Source: Myxococcus flavus
GTDB taxonomy: Bacteria; Myxococcota; Myxococcia; Myxococcales; Myxococcaceae
NCBI RefSeq assembly: GCF_050038885.1
Contig: NZ_CP143624.1
Span: forward strand, 8,866,001 to 8,930,000
DNA length: 64,000 bases
Reading direction: 5' to 3'
Shown here: in pieces, positions 28,590 to 37,079 of the stretch
Position numbering within the stretch: position 1 is the stretch's first letter
How the letters are laid out: the number at the start of each line of letters is the position of its first letter
Program-made: the position numbers and the translations under genes
Notes under the pieces: generated by a model
What the model saw: the letters and a program-made list of their open reading frames with translations, nothing else
The model's database searches: none
Told to the model about the DNA's origin: nothing

Positions 28590-29243
28590 ATGTCCAACTA
28601 CCGCATCCGCCGTGGCGACACCCTTTCTGCTCTGGCGGTCCGTTTCGGCACCACCGTTGCCAAGCTGGCTCGAGACAACAACATCAAGAACCCCGACCTC
28701 ATCTACGCGGGGAACACGCTGCGTATCAGCGGCTACTCCGGCCGTGACAGCTTCGACGCGGGCGGTGGCCGCCAGGGCGTCAGTGGCGGCGGCCGTTCGG
28801 GTGGCACGGGCGGTGGAGCGAACGTGGGCGGCCCCACGGGCGCTGGCCCCAGCAACGCGAGCCCCGCGATGCGCCGGCTGGCAGAGGCGGGCCGCGCGGC
28901 GGCGCTGAGCATGGGCGGCTACAACAGCCAGGGCCTGTGCGCCACGGGCGTGAGCCGGGCCATCCAGAACGCCTTCGGCTTCAAGGTGTGGGGCAACGGC
29001 AACCAGATTGACAACAACCTGCCCCGCGACAAGTTCAAGCAGGTCAACATGTCGCTGGAGGAGGCGCTGAAGATTCCGGGCCTCGTCCTCACCTGGGAGA
29101 GCACCTCCACGCGCCTGGGCAGCATCTACGGCCACACCGCCATCACCACCGGCGACGGCCGCTCGTCCGTCAGCGACTTCATCGAGCGCAACACGACCAA
29201 CAACGGCCGCTCCGGCTTCAAGGTCTTCATGCCCATCATCTAG
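28590..29243 (+). CDS. LysM protein with Cys/His amidase-like domain
   Basis: 217 aa. Residues ~3-47 are a LysM peptidoglycan-binding motif (YRIRRGDTLSALAVRFGTT...NPDLIYAGNTLRI). Residues ~50-90 are a Gly/Ser-rich linker. The C-terminal ~120 residues have a Cys in GLCATGVSRAIQNAF and a His in YGHTAITTGDG, the spacing of NlpC/P60- or CHAP-type cysteine amidases that cut peptidoglycan cross-links. No signal peptide is seen, so export would need another route. The start ATG 28590 has an excellent AGGAGG 5 nt upstream. Confidence 0.83.
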   Translation: MSNYRIRRGDTLSALAVRFGTTVAKLARDNNIKNPDLIYAGNTLRISGYSGRDSFDAGGGRQGVSGGGRSGGTGGGANVGGPTGAGPSNASPAMRRLAEAGRAAALSMGGYNSQGLCATGVSRAIQNAFGFKVWGNGNQIDNNLPRDKFKQVNMSLEEALKIPGLVLTWESTSTRLGSIYGHTAITTGDGRSSVSDFIERNTTNNGRSGFKVFMPII

Positions 29244-29272
29244 CGCTCCACCGCGCACCGATGACGGCTCCC

Positions 29273-29306
29273 GAAGCCCCTGGTCCCAGCGAGGACCGGG
29301 GGCTTC
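29273..29306. terminator. strong bidirectional terminator between convergent genes
   Basis: GAAGCCCC-T-GGTCC (29273-29286), 6-nt loop, GGACC-G-GGGGCTTC (29293-29306): 13 paired bases with one mismatch. It lies 29 nt after the LysM gene stop and 7 nt after the end of the converging gene. It is followed on the plus strand by a T-containing stretch. Confidence 0.7.
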
Positions 29307-29313
29307 GTCGTTC

Positions 29314-29775
29314 TCAGGCCTGGACGGCGGGGCGCTGGCGCCAGGCCCGGCGCTCCCACAGGCCCCCCGCGAGCAACACCGCCACCCCACCCCACGTCAG
29401 CACCGGGTTCTCCTCCAGCGCATGTCCCAGCACCAGGAGCGCACACCCCGCGGCCGTCGCCAGCAGCGGGCCCAGGCGCCGCAGACGCCGGAACCGCCAG
29501 CCGCTGACGGCCAGGGACACCGTGACGGCCACCGCGAGCATCACCTGGTGCACGGACTCCGTCAGCGACAGGCCCACGCCGACGAACGACAGCACCTGCG
29601 CGTAGGTGGAAAGGCATGCCGGGCACACGGCGCACGCCAGAAGCGGCACCAGCACCGACCAGCGGCCCCCAGGCACCTTGCCGCGCTCGTTGGGGTTGGC
29701 AGGGGACTGCCCTCGGTGGTGGGCGCAGTCGCAGGCAGCAGCGGACGTCGAGGACGAGTGAATCATGGTCTTCAT
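29314..29775 (-). CDS. small Cys-rich membrane protein, MerC-like
   Basis: 153 aa. A hydrophilic head holds CDCAHHRGQ, then four hydrophobic segments. The first contains a Cys-x-x-Cys-x-x-Cys arrangement (LLACAVCPACLSTYAQVL), as in MerC-type proteins, where membrane cysteines carry metal ions. It ends with a basic tail. The start ATG 29775 lies 2 nt after the stop of the permease gene, so it is the last gene of the ABC operon. A metal-related role is inferred only from the cysteines. Confidence 0.6.
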   Translation of the reverse strand: MKTMIHSSSTSAAACDCAHHRGQSPANPNERGKVPGGRWSVLVPLLACAVCPACLSTYAQVLSFVGVGLSLTESVHQVMLAVAVTVSLAVSGWRFRRLRRLGPLLATAAGCALLVLGHALEENPVLTWGGVAVLLAGGLWERRAWRQRPAVQA

Positions 29776-29777
29776 TC

Positions 29778-31199
29778 TCAGGAGATGCGAGGGCGCCGCA
29801 GCCACGCCAGGCCCAGTCCCAGCGCCAGCAGCGTCGGCAGCACGAGTGCGAGGACGCCCAGCGCCACCTGGGGCACGACCTCCTCACCTGGCTGCTCGAC
29901 GTAGGTGAATCGAGGCAGGCGCGCGTGCTCGGCGGCCCCCAGGGTGGCACCCGAGAAGACGCGCGGCAGCAGGGCATCGCGCCAGGCCGTGTGGAACCGG
30001 TCGACCTGCCGCAGGAAGTGCGCGTGCCGCGAGCCGCCTGTCCCCGCGACGTCCTGGAGCGCCTGCTGGAAGGCCAGCGCGGGGGACACGAAGCGCAGCA
30101 CGCCGAGCGCGGCCTGCTGGCGCTCCAGTTGCGACTGGAAGGCCGCCACCACGGGCGCGGTGGCCCGGGCCGCCTCGTCCTGCACGGCCAGCGCGGTGGG
30201 CCAGTAGCCCTCCGCCTTGGCGCCCTTCGGGGCCAGCTCCGGGTGGTCCTCGAAGTAGGCGGACAGCACCTCACTGCCGCGCCGCTGCGCCTCCAGCGAG
30301 GCCTCGCGCGTGGCCCCGACCAACGCCACGCGCGATGGCACCGGGTACAAGCCACTCACCCCGAGCTGCACGGCCGCGGGCACCACGACCACCAGCACGA
30401 GCCACGCGCCCACCAGCACCAGGGCATTGGTGGCGGAGCTCAGGGCCCGCGCATTCACGGCCAGCGCCAGGGCGAACCAGAAGGCGCCGTAGCCGACGAC
30501 CAGCGCCACCCACCCCGCCAGTCGTCCCAGCCCCCCTTCCCCACCCGTCAGCACGTAGCCAGCGACGCCCGCGAGGACACACAGGCCCAGCAGCACGCCC
30601 GCGCGCACCAGGAGCCGTCTCAGGGCCCAGCCACGGAGCCCCGTGGCCTGCACCAGCACCAGCCGCAGCGTGCCGTCCTCGCGCTCGCGCGACACCAGGT
30701 CGAAGGAGAACGCGAGCGCGAACAGCGGCAGGAGGTAGAGCAGCACGAACGACAGGTCCAGCGTCCCCGTCGCCAGGTGCATGGGGTGCTCCAGCGTGTC
30801 GCGCGCGAAGTCCGTGAGGCGGCCCTGCAGCGACACCTGGTAGGCGGACGGCAGCAGGTCCATCTGCCCCACGGTGAACGCGCCCAGCGGGCCCGGAGGC
30901 AACAGGGCCTCGGGCTGGACCAGCGTGTTGCCCACCGGCACCGGCATCGCCGGGCTCTTCCAGGGCGGCAGCACTGGCCCCCGCCCCTGGCGCAGGGCCT
31001 CCGCCACCTCCGCCAGACGGGAGCGCCGCTCCGTCTCCTGGGTGACGAGCCGCTGCTGGTAGGCCCGCAGGTCCCGGGTGAAACGCCAGCCATTGTAGAG
31101 CCCCAACGCCATCAAGCCGAGCAGGAGCGCGGCGGAGAAGGCGAGCATCCGGTCCTTCCGGAGCAGGAACCACTCGTGTCGAAGCAGGGACATGTTCAT
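29778..31199 (-). CDS. ABC-2 type transporter permease, DUF3526-type (second of two)
   Basis: 473 aa. One N-terminal membrane helix (FSAALLLGLMALGLYNGW), a large outside loop (~50-180) and a C-terminal group of five or six helices (FVLLYLLPLFALAFSF, VLLGLCVLAGVAGYVL, AGWVALVVGYGAFWFALAL, LVLVGAWLVLVVVVPA, and one at the C terminus). The motif DLVSREREDGTLRLVLVQATG is typical of ABC-2 exporters. The start is ATG 31199; a TTG at 31217 overlapping the previous stop (TTGA) is an alternative. It is similar in design to the neighbouring permease, suggesting an ancient duplication and a heterodimeric channel. Confidence 0.82.
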   Translation of the reverse strand: MNMSLLRHEWFLLRKDRMLAFSAALLLGLMALGLYNGWRFTRDLRAYQQRLVTQETERRSRLAEVAEALRQGRGPVLPPWKSPAMPVPVGNTLVQPEALLPPGPLGAFTVGQMDLLPSAYQVSLQGRLTDFARDTLEHPMHLATGTLDLSFVLLYLLPLFALAFSFDLVSREREDGTLRLVLVQATGLRGWALRRLLVRAGVLLGLCVLAGVAGYVLTGGEGGLGRLAGWVALVVGYGAFWFALALAVNARALSSATNALVLVGAWLVLVVVVPAAVQLGVSGLYPVPSRVALVGATREASLEAQRRGSEVLSAYFEDHPELAPKGAKAEGYWPTALAVQDEAARATAPVVAAFQSQLERQQAALGVLRFVSPALAFQQALQDVAGTGGSRHAHFLRQVDRFHTAWRDALLPRVFSGATLGAAEHARLPRFTYVEQPGEEVVPQVALGVLALVLPTLLALGLGLAWLRRPRIS

Positions 31200-31213
31200 G
31201 TTCTCGTCGCGCC

Positions 31214-32641
31214 TCAAACGGCGCTCAGGCGATTGCCAGCGCGCAGTGCGAAGGCCGTGGTCCAGGCCAGCCAGAGCCCCAGCAGGAGCAACCCGGGCAC
31301 CTGCGCCCCGAGCGCGTCCGAGAGGCGCTCCGCGTCCAGGCGCAGCGCTGGCACCTCACGCCACAGGGCCGCGTCGGCCTTGTAGTCCGCGTCGCCGTAC
31401 TTCGAGCGGTACGTGATGGCGTCATTCATCTGCTTCACCAGCCCCTGCCGGTACTGCTCCGCCTGCTTCGTGAAGCGAAGGTGCGAGGCCAGGTCCGTCT
31501 GCGCGAGCGATGCCGACAGGTGTCTCAGCGCCAGCATGGGCGACAGCGGCGCGAAGACGCGGTGCAGGCGCTCCTGCTCGTGGTAGCGCGCCTCCAGCTC
31601 ACCGAAGCGCACCGCGCCCACGCGATTGCTGTACTCCTCGCCTGCCTGGAGCGCGATGCCACGGAAGTTGACGGGCAGCGCCTCCAGCGACGCCGCGCCA
31701 TAGCGGGCCAGCGTCTCGCGCTCGAGCGCCGCCTGTCGCTGGTCCGCGGGGTCGTGACCGCTCAGGCCCTTGTCGTAGTCCTCCGCCAGTTGCCGCGCGA
31801 AGTCCTGCGCCGTGGGCACGGGCGCCCACGCCCGGGCCGCGTCCACCGCGAGCCGAGGCACCAGCAGCGCGTTGACCATCCACACGCCGAGGAGCACCAC
31901 CAACGCCCCCCGGGAGGTCCGCGCCCACGCGCTGACCGCCAGCCCCAGGAACACGAAGCCCGCCAGGTACAACCCATATCCCAGCGCCAGTCCCGACAGC
32001 CGTCCCAACAACTCGCCCAGCGAAATGCCCGAGCCCCCTCCCAGGCCCACCACCAGCGCCACGGCCACCGCGAAGAGCGGCACCAGCAGCGCGGCCAGCG
32101 CCAGCCCCACGCCCAGGGCCTTGCCCAGCACGAGCTGATACCGGCGCACGCCGGAGCTCAGGAGCAGGCGCAGCGTGCCCTGCTCCCGCTCGGCGGTGAA
32201 CGCGGAGTAGGTCAGCAGGATGATGAGCAGGGGAACGAGGAGCTGGAGGACGCCCGCCCCCGTGAGCTCTCCGAAGCGCGCCACCGCCGTGGCATCCGCG
32301 GCGGGCCGGTACTGCGTGTGATTCCGCTTGTGGGCCTCCAGGTAGACGGCGACGCCCACGTAGGGCTCCACGCCACGGTCGAACGCGGCGAGGATGGACT
32401 CCGGCTTGAACGCCCAGACGCCATAGTGCGCGGCCGAGTGCGGATTCTTCTCTCCCTGCTCCAGCCAGTGCTCGCGCGTCAACCGCGCACCGGCTTCGCG
32501 CTCGGCACGAGACTCCCGGACATGGAGCGCGCCCACCGCGATGCCCACGGTGGCCAGCAAGAACACCAGGGCGCCCGCGACGCGGAAGCGTCCGTCGCGC
32601 GACAGCTCCACCCATTCCTTTCGGGCGATGGCTCGAATCAT
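31214..32641 (-). CDS. ABC-2 type transporter permease, DUF3526-type (first of two)
   Basis: 475 aa with the same plan as its neighbour: N-terminal helix (VAGALVFLLATVGIAVGAL), an exposed loop, then LLVPLLIILLTYSAFTAEREQGTLRLLLSSGVRR, the ABC-2 signature in which the cytoplasmic turn meets the ATPase. Four more helices and a C-terminal helix follow. The start ATG 32641 has GAGG 8 nt upstream; the frame to 32659 overlaps the ATPase gene end. The substrate is unknown. Confidence 0.82.
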   Translation of the reverse strand: MIRAIARKEWVELSRDGRFRVAGALVFLLATVGIAVGALHVRESRAEREAGARLTREHWLEQGEKNPHSAAHYGVWAFKPESILAAFDRGVEPYVGVAVYLEAHKRNHTQYRPAADATAVARFGELTGAGVLQLLVPLLIILLTYSAFTAEREQGTLRLLLSSGVRRYQLVLGKALGVGLALAALLVPLFAVAVALVVGLGGGSGISLGELLGRLSGLALGYGLYLAGFVFLGLAVSAWARTSRGALVVLLGVWMVNALLVPRLAVDAARAWAPVPTAQDFARQLAEDYDKGLSGHDPADQRQAALERETLARYGAASLEALPVNFRGIALQAGEEYSNRVGAVRFGELEARYHEQERLHRVFAPLSPMLALRHLSASLAQTDLASHLRFTKQAEQYRQGLVKQMNDAITYRSKYGDADYKADAALWREVPALRLDAERLSDALGAQVPGLLLLGLWLAWTTAFALRAGNRLSAV

Positions 32642-32651
32642 TCGTCCGTCC

Positions 32652-33356
32652 TCAGCCACGCATGTGCGTCAGGTAGAGTTGCTCCAGCTCCGCGTGCCCC
32701 AGCTCCCGCGTGGCGCGCGTCTCCACCAGCCGGCCTGCCTTCATGATGCCCACCCGCGTTCCGGACTCCTTCGCGCGGAACAGGTCGTGCGTGGCCATGA
32801 GCACCGCCATGCCTTCCCCGCTCAAGCGGAGGAGCAGCTCGGACAGCTCGTTGGAGGCCAGCGGGTCCAGCCCGGACGTGGGTTCATCCAGCAGCAACGC
32901 CCGAGCGCCCTTCGCCAGCGCGATGGCGATGCCGACCTTCTGCCGCATGCCTTTCGAGTAGCGGCCCACGGGTACGTCGAACGCGCCCGGCTGGAGGCCC
33001 GCCCGGGCCAGCCAGTCACTGGACTCCTGCGTGGAGAGCGCGGGTCTTCCCGCCAGGGTGTTGAAGTAGGCCAGGTTCTCCCGGCCCGTCAGCCGGGGGT
33101 AGAGCATCACCAGCTCGGGCACGTACGCCAGCAGCCCTCGGACCTGCGCCTCGTGCTGGCGCACCTCCAGCCCCGCGACCCGCGCCTCGCCTTGCGTCGG
33201 GGTGATGAAACCCAGGAAGAGATTCAGCGTCGTCGTCTTCCCTGCCCCGTTGGCGCCCAGGAGGCAAAACACCTCTCCAGCTCCGATGGACAGGTCCAGG
33301 GACTCCAGCGCCAGGTGCTCGCCATAGCGTTTCGACAGCTTCTTCGCTTCAAGCAT
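32652..33356 (-). CDS. ABC transporter ATP-binding protein
   Basis: 234 aa. Walker A GANGAGKTT, Q-loop region LLAYVPELVMLYPRLTGREN, signature YSKGMRQKVGIA, Walker B ALLLDEPTSGLD and the switch His in MATHDLF are all intact. It energises the two permeases downstream (10 and 14 nt spacing). The start ATG 33356 begins the conserved MLEAKKLSKRYG; upstream TTG 33392 is unlikely. First gene of a four-gene operon, divergent from the next gene. Confidence 0.92.
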   Translation of the reverse strand: MLEAKKLSKRYGEHLALESLDLSIGAGEVFCLLGANGAGKTTTLNLFLGFITPTQGEARVAGLEVRQHEAQVRGLLAYVPELVMLYPRLTGRENLAYFNTLAGRPALSTQESSDWLARAGLQPGAFDVPVGRYSKGMRQKVGIAIALAKGARALLLDEPTSGLDPLASNELSELLLRLSGEGMAVLMATHDLFRAKESGTRVGIMKAGRLVETRATRELGHAELEQLYLTHMRG

Positions 33357-33479
33357 GGACACCCCATAACGGAGCACCCATGACAAACGCAACTTGATTG
33401 CATCAACCAGCCCTCTCGGGCAGCATTCGTCGAGGTCAACCGAGCCTGTGGGTGCGAGTGGCCGACCGGGCCCTGGAGG

Positions 33480-35387
33480 ATGAACGTGCTGGCGACGATG
33501 GTGCTCCTGAACATGGTGTGGGTGGCGTCCGCGCTACCCGACGCGGAGAAGGTGGCGTGGGGAAGCGCGGTGGCCGCGCGTGGCCAGCAGGCCCACGGCT
33601 ACCTGCCCGTCCCCGGCGAGGGCGACGCGGTGCCGTCCATTCCCGTGACGGTGATTCATGGAACGAAGCCGGGACCGGTGGTGGCGCTGATGGCGGGCAT
33701 CCACGGCGCGGAGTACGTCCCCATCCTCACGCTGCAGCGGCTCGCGGAGCGGCTGTCCCCGGAGACGGTGCGTGGGACGGTGGTCATCGTCCACATCGCC
33801 AACGTCCCGGCCTTCCAGCGGCGCACCGTCTATTACGGACCGCTGGACTGGAAGAACCTCAACCGCGTCTTTCCAGGCTCGGCCACGGGCTCGCCCACCG
33901 AGCGCATCGCGCACGTACTCACCCAGGAGGTGTTCAAGCGAGTGGACGCGGTGGTGGACGTGCACTGCGGTGACGCCAACGAGGCCCTGGCGCCCTATGT
34001 CGCCTACATCGCCAACGCGAAGGACCCGAGCGTCACGGAGCGCTCACGCGCCATGGCCATGGCCTTCGGCGCCCCCACGGTGAAGCCGCTCTGGCCGGAC
34101 TTCTCGCAGCCCACCCGCTACACCTCCGCCACGGCCGTGGCGCTGGGTGTCCCCGCCATCGGTGTCGAGTGGGGAGGCGAGGCTCGCGCGTCCCTGGAGG
34201 AGCGCTCCCGGGTGGAGACCGGGCTGCTCCGCGTGCTCAGGCAGCTCGAGGTCATCCCGGGCGGTGCGCCTCCGCCGGTCAAGTCGCGCTTCGTCAGCTG
34301 GTCGGAGTCCGTGATGAGCCCCGTCCATGGCGTCTTCTCGCCAGCCGTGCGGCCGGGGCAGCGGATCGAAGCGGGGGCCCGGCTCGGCGAGATTCGGGAC
34401 GCGTTTGGCCGGACGCTCGCCGTTCCCGCCGCGCCCTTCACGGGCGTGGTGCTGTTTGGCGCCACGACGCCGCCCGTGAATCCGGGCGAGCCGCTCGTGT
34501 CCCTGGGACAGATGGCGGATACGCCGCCCCGCACCGCCCCGGTGCAGCCGCCCCGGCCCCCGCCCGTCGTGCTCAACCACCTGTACGTCGTCCTTCCCGC
34601 GGAGTCCTTCGAGGCGCTACGAGCGCTGGAGTTCCTCTCGCAGGAGTTCGCGCAGGTGGATGGAGGTCTGCCTCGGTTCGAGGCGCCAGTGCCCACGGCG
34701 CAATCCCTGTACGTGCGTGGCCAGGACACCTATCTGGAGCTGCTGGGGCCGGACAACGCCTTCGGCGAGCCCGTCGGCAAGGTGGGCGTGGGCCTCGGCG
34801 TCGAGCAGAAGGGTTCCCTGTCACGGCTGGTCGGGCCGCTGCGGCTCGCGCTGGGAGGCAAGGTGCACCAGGAGCGAACGCAGCGGCAGTTCGAAGGCCG
34901 GGGCCAGGTCCCCTGGTACGACGTCCTCTACCACGCGGGCACCGCGCGAGACGCCACCCTGGCGCTGTGGGTGAGTGAGTACGTTCCTGAGTTCTTCCGG
35001 GCGCTGGACCCGGACCGGCCCTGGCGCGCGGATGACGTCAGCCGCCGAGCCTTCCTGGGCCCGCGCTTCAAACCCGAGCGCCTGCTCCGGAACGTGGAGC
35101 AGGTGTCCCTGGAGCTGTCCCCGCAGCGAGCCGCCACCTTTGTCCGCGAGCTGGTCGCACTGGGCTACCAGCAAGCCGCGCCTCCAGGTGAGGTCTTCGT
35201 CCTGGAAGGTGGAGGCATGCGCTGGCAGGTGCGCGAAGCCGCCCGGCCTCGAGGGCTCCTGGAAGTCGCGTTCTCGCTCAACCGGGTGAAGACGGGCCCG
35301 CGCGTCTATGCGCTGGGCAAGGGCGCGAAGCTCGAGTTCTCCCAGAACACGCCCGAAGCTCGCTGGGTGCTCGCGGACAGCGAGTGA
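33480..35387 (+). CDS. aspartoacylase/succinylglutamate desuccinylase-like domain fused to a DUF5829-like domain
   Basis: 635 aa. It begins with a signal-like hydrophobic stretch (MVLLNMVWVASA). Residues ~25-270 are an M14-like aspartoacylase fold: zinc ligands His75 and Glu78 in GIHGAEYV and His162 in VDVHCGD, substrate Arg/Asn in WKNLNRVF, and a possible general base Glu in GVEWGGEA. Residues ~275-345 look like the beta C-terminal part. After a Pro-rich linker, residues ~362-635 (LNHLYVVLPAESFEALRALEFLSQEFA, SLYVRGQDTYLELLGPDNAFGEPVGKVGVGLGVE) resemble DUF5829/glyoxalase-like proteins. The substrate is unknown. GGAGG directly abuts ATG 33480, so ATG 33498 may be the true start. Confidence 0.75.
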   Translation: MNVLATMVLLNMVWVASALPDAEKVAWGSAVAARGQQAHGYLPVPGEGDAVPSIPVTVIHGTKPGPVVALMAGIHGAEYVPILTLQRLAERLSPETVRGTVVIVHIANVPAFQRRTVYYGPLDWKNLNRVFPGSATGSPTERIAHVLTQEVFKRVDAVVDVHCGDANEALAPYVAYIANAKDPSVTERSRAMAMAFGAPTVKPLWPDFSQPTRYTSATAVALGVPAIGVEWGGEARASLEERSRVETGLLRVLRQLEVIPGGAPPPVKSRFVSWSESVMSPVHGVFSPAVRPGQRIEAGARLGEIRDAFGRTLAVPAAPFTGVVLFGATTPPVNPGEPLVSLGQMADTPPRTAPVQPPRPPPVVLNHLYVVLPAESFEALRALEFLSQEFAQVDGGLPRFEAPVPTAQSLYVRGQDTYLELLGPDNAFGEPVGKVGVGLGVEQKGSLSRLVGPLRLALGGKVHQERTQRQFEGRGQVPWYDVLYHAGTARDATLALWVSEYVPEFFRALDPDRPWRADDVSRRAFLGPRFKPERLLRNVEQVSLELSPQRAATFVRELVALGYQQAAPPGEVFVLEGGGMRWQVREAARPRGLLEVAFSLNRVKTGPRVYALGKGAKLEFSQNTPEARWVLADSE

Positions 35388-35431
35388 CCGGCCAGCTCTT
35401 GAAGCCCTGGCGGCGGGTGCGCCGCGGCCTG

Positions 35432-36319
35432 TCACGCGTCCGCGAGCAGGTGCTCCACCAGGTCCCGGGCCGTCGCCGACAGTCTCCCCCAGTCCAGGTA
35501 ACAGACGCAGAGGCGGCGCCGGGCCCAGGCATCGGACAACGGCACCATTCGGTATGCGCCCTCCCGGCGATGTCGGTGGGCGACGCGCTCCGGGACCAGG
35601 CCCAGGCCCACGCCGTGAGACACCATCTCGCACAGGCCGCGGAAGCTCTTCATCCTGACCCGGAAGGACAGATCGAATCCCGCCCGGCGGGCGTGTCCAC
35701 TGACGTGCTCCTGCAGGGCGCTGTCCGGGGCCAAACCGACGAAGGGCTCCGTCCGCACGTCGCTCAACGCGAGGCTCCGGGACGAAGCCAGCGGATGTGC
35801 GGAGGGAAGGATGAGGACGAGAGGGTCCGGTGCGAGCGGGCGGACCTGCAACTCGCCCGTCTCCACCGCGGAGGAGATGAGCCCCACCTCCGCCAGCCCC
35901 GACTCGACGGCCTTGACGATGTCCACGCTGGTGCGCTCACGCAGGTCCACGTTCAGCTGGGGATGTCTGGCCAGCCAGGGCGCCAGCTTCTCGGGCAGGA
36001 GCTCGGTCAGCGCGGCGGTGTTGGCATGAAGGCGGAGCGTGCCGCGCCGGCCCGACACGAACGCCTTCAGCTCGCCCTTCAGCAACTCCTGTTGATGGAG
36101 GATGACCCTGGCGTGATGCGCGAGCGCATCCCCCGCCTCGGTGGTGACGACGCCGCGCGGACGACGCTCGAGCAGCTTGACGCCCACGGCCTCCTCGATG
36201 CTCCGCAGGCGCTCGCTCGCGGACGCCAGCGATAGATGTGCCCGCTGCGCGCCCTGCGTGATGCTCCCCGCATCCACGATGCAGAGGAACAGGTGCAGGT
36301 CCGAGATATCGAGCCGCAT
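35432..36319 (-). CDS. LysR-family transcriptional regulator
   Basis: 295 aa. The winged helix is at residues 1-62 (DLHLFLCIVDAGSITQGAQRAHLSLASASERLRSIEEAVGVKLLERR); the effector-binding domain starts at ~90 (GTLRLHANTAALTELLPEKLAPWL...). Its ligand is unknown. The start ATG 36319 has AGGAGG 4 nt upstream, which decides it over the frame to 36379. It converges with the aspartoacylase-like gene and is 183 nt from the upstream TetR gene, so probably a separate unit. Confidence 0.92.
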   Translation of the reverse strand: MRLDISDLHLFLCIVDAGSITQGAQRAHLSLASASERLRSIEEAVGVKLLERRPRGVVTTEAGDALAHHARVILHQQELLKGELKAFVSGRRGTLRLHANTAALTELLPEKLAPWLARHPQLNVDLRERTSVDIVKAVESGLAEVGLISSAVETGELQVRPLAPDPLVLILPSAHPLASSRSLALSDVRTEPFVGLAPDSALQEHVSGHARRAGFDLSFRVRMKSFRGLCEMVSHGVGLGLVPERVAHRHRREGAYRMVPLSDAWARRRLCVCYLDWGRLSATARDLVEHLLADA

Positions 36320-36502
36320 CGCGCCTCCTGATCCACCTGCCTTCGGCGGCACCGAAGGGAGTCCCGAGTCCATCCGCATTGTGCCAGGGCAACCCGGGTG
36401 GCGCCCCCTCCCGGATAGTGGAAGGTGAGTCCTTCACGAGACGCTGCGAGGGGAACGCGCCGAGGGGTGTTGACCCTGCTCGGCGCGTGGCCTCGCTCCA
36501 CA

Positions 36503-37078
36503 TCAACGCGCCGACGGGTCTGGCGACTGGGCGGGCTGCGCTGACGCCGCGAGGAAGCGCACCATGGCGCATTCGATGTCCTGGAGCCCCACCGCCAGCG
36601 CGCGCGCAGCGGTCCGCGGTCCGCGCACCGTGAAGGCGAAGCTGCCCTCCACCCTTCCCTCCTCGAAGATGGACTCCAGCAGCGCCACCTCGCGTGCCCG
36701 AGGCGCGGCGAGCCGCTGCTCGAGCAGCGGAAGGATGTCTCGGAGCGCCTCCAGGGTGATGCGCGAGTCACGGAGCATCCGCTCGGCCTGCCCCTGACGC
36801 AGATGGATGAACGTCTGCAACTTCGCTTCGGGGCTTCGCGCCTCGCCGACCGCGGCTTCGAGGCGCGCGAGGGCAGACGCCCAGGCCTGGTCCACCCAGG
36901 CGTCGAACAGGTCCCGCTTGCTCCCGAAATGGAGCTGGACCCAAGCCTCCGACAACCGGGCACGCCGGGCAATGTCTTGCATGGAGGCAGCGGTGAATCC
37001 CCACCGGGCAAAGACGTCACCGGCCGCTACCAGGATGGCGGCGCGCTGCCTCGGAACCATCGAGACGACATTCATCAT
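36503..37078 (-). CDS. TetR-family regulator (second in the region)
   Basis: 191 aa. Helix-turn-helix at ~8-55 (AAILVAAGDVFARWGFTAASMQDIARRARLSEAWVQLHFGSKRDLFDAW). The ligand domain is unrecognised. Its ATG (37078) lies 1 nt after the stop of the barrel gene (TAG-C-ATG), so the two are co-transcribed and probably coupled; ATG 37075 is equally possible. The ligand and targets are unknown. Confidence 0.88.
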   Translation of the reverse strand: MMNVVSMVPRQRAAILVAAGDVFARWGFTAASMQDIARRARLSEAWVQLHFGSKRDLFDAWVDQAWASALARLEAAVGEARSPEAKLQTFIHLRQGQAERMLRDSRITLEALRDILPLLEQRLAAPRAREVALLESIFEEGRVEGSFAFTVRGPRTAARALAVGLQDIECAMVRFLAASAQPAQSPDPSAR

Positions 37079-37079
37079 G

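Noticed and set aside
35410..35425. Small hairpin GCGGCG-GGTG-CGCCGC between the convergent aspartoacylase-like and LysR genes.
   Set aside because: Only 6 bp in very GC-rich sequence with no T-run; it could easily be chance, so not listed as a terminator.
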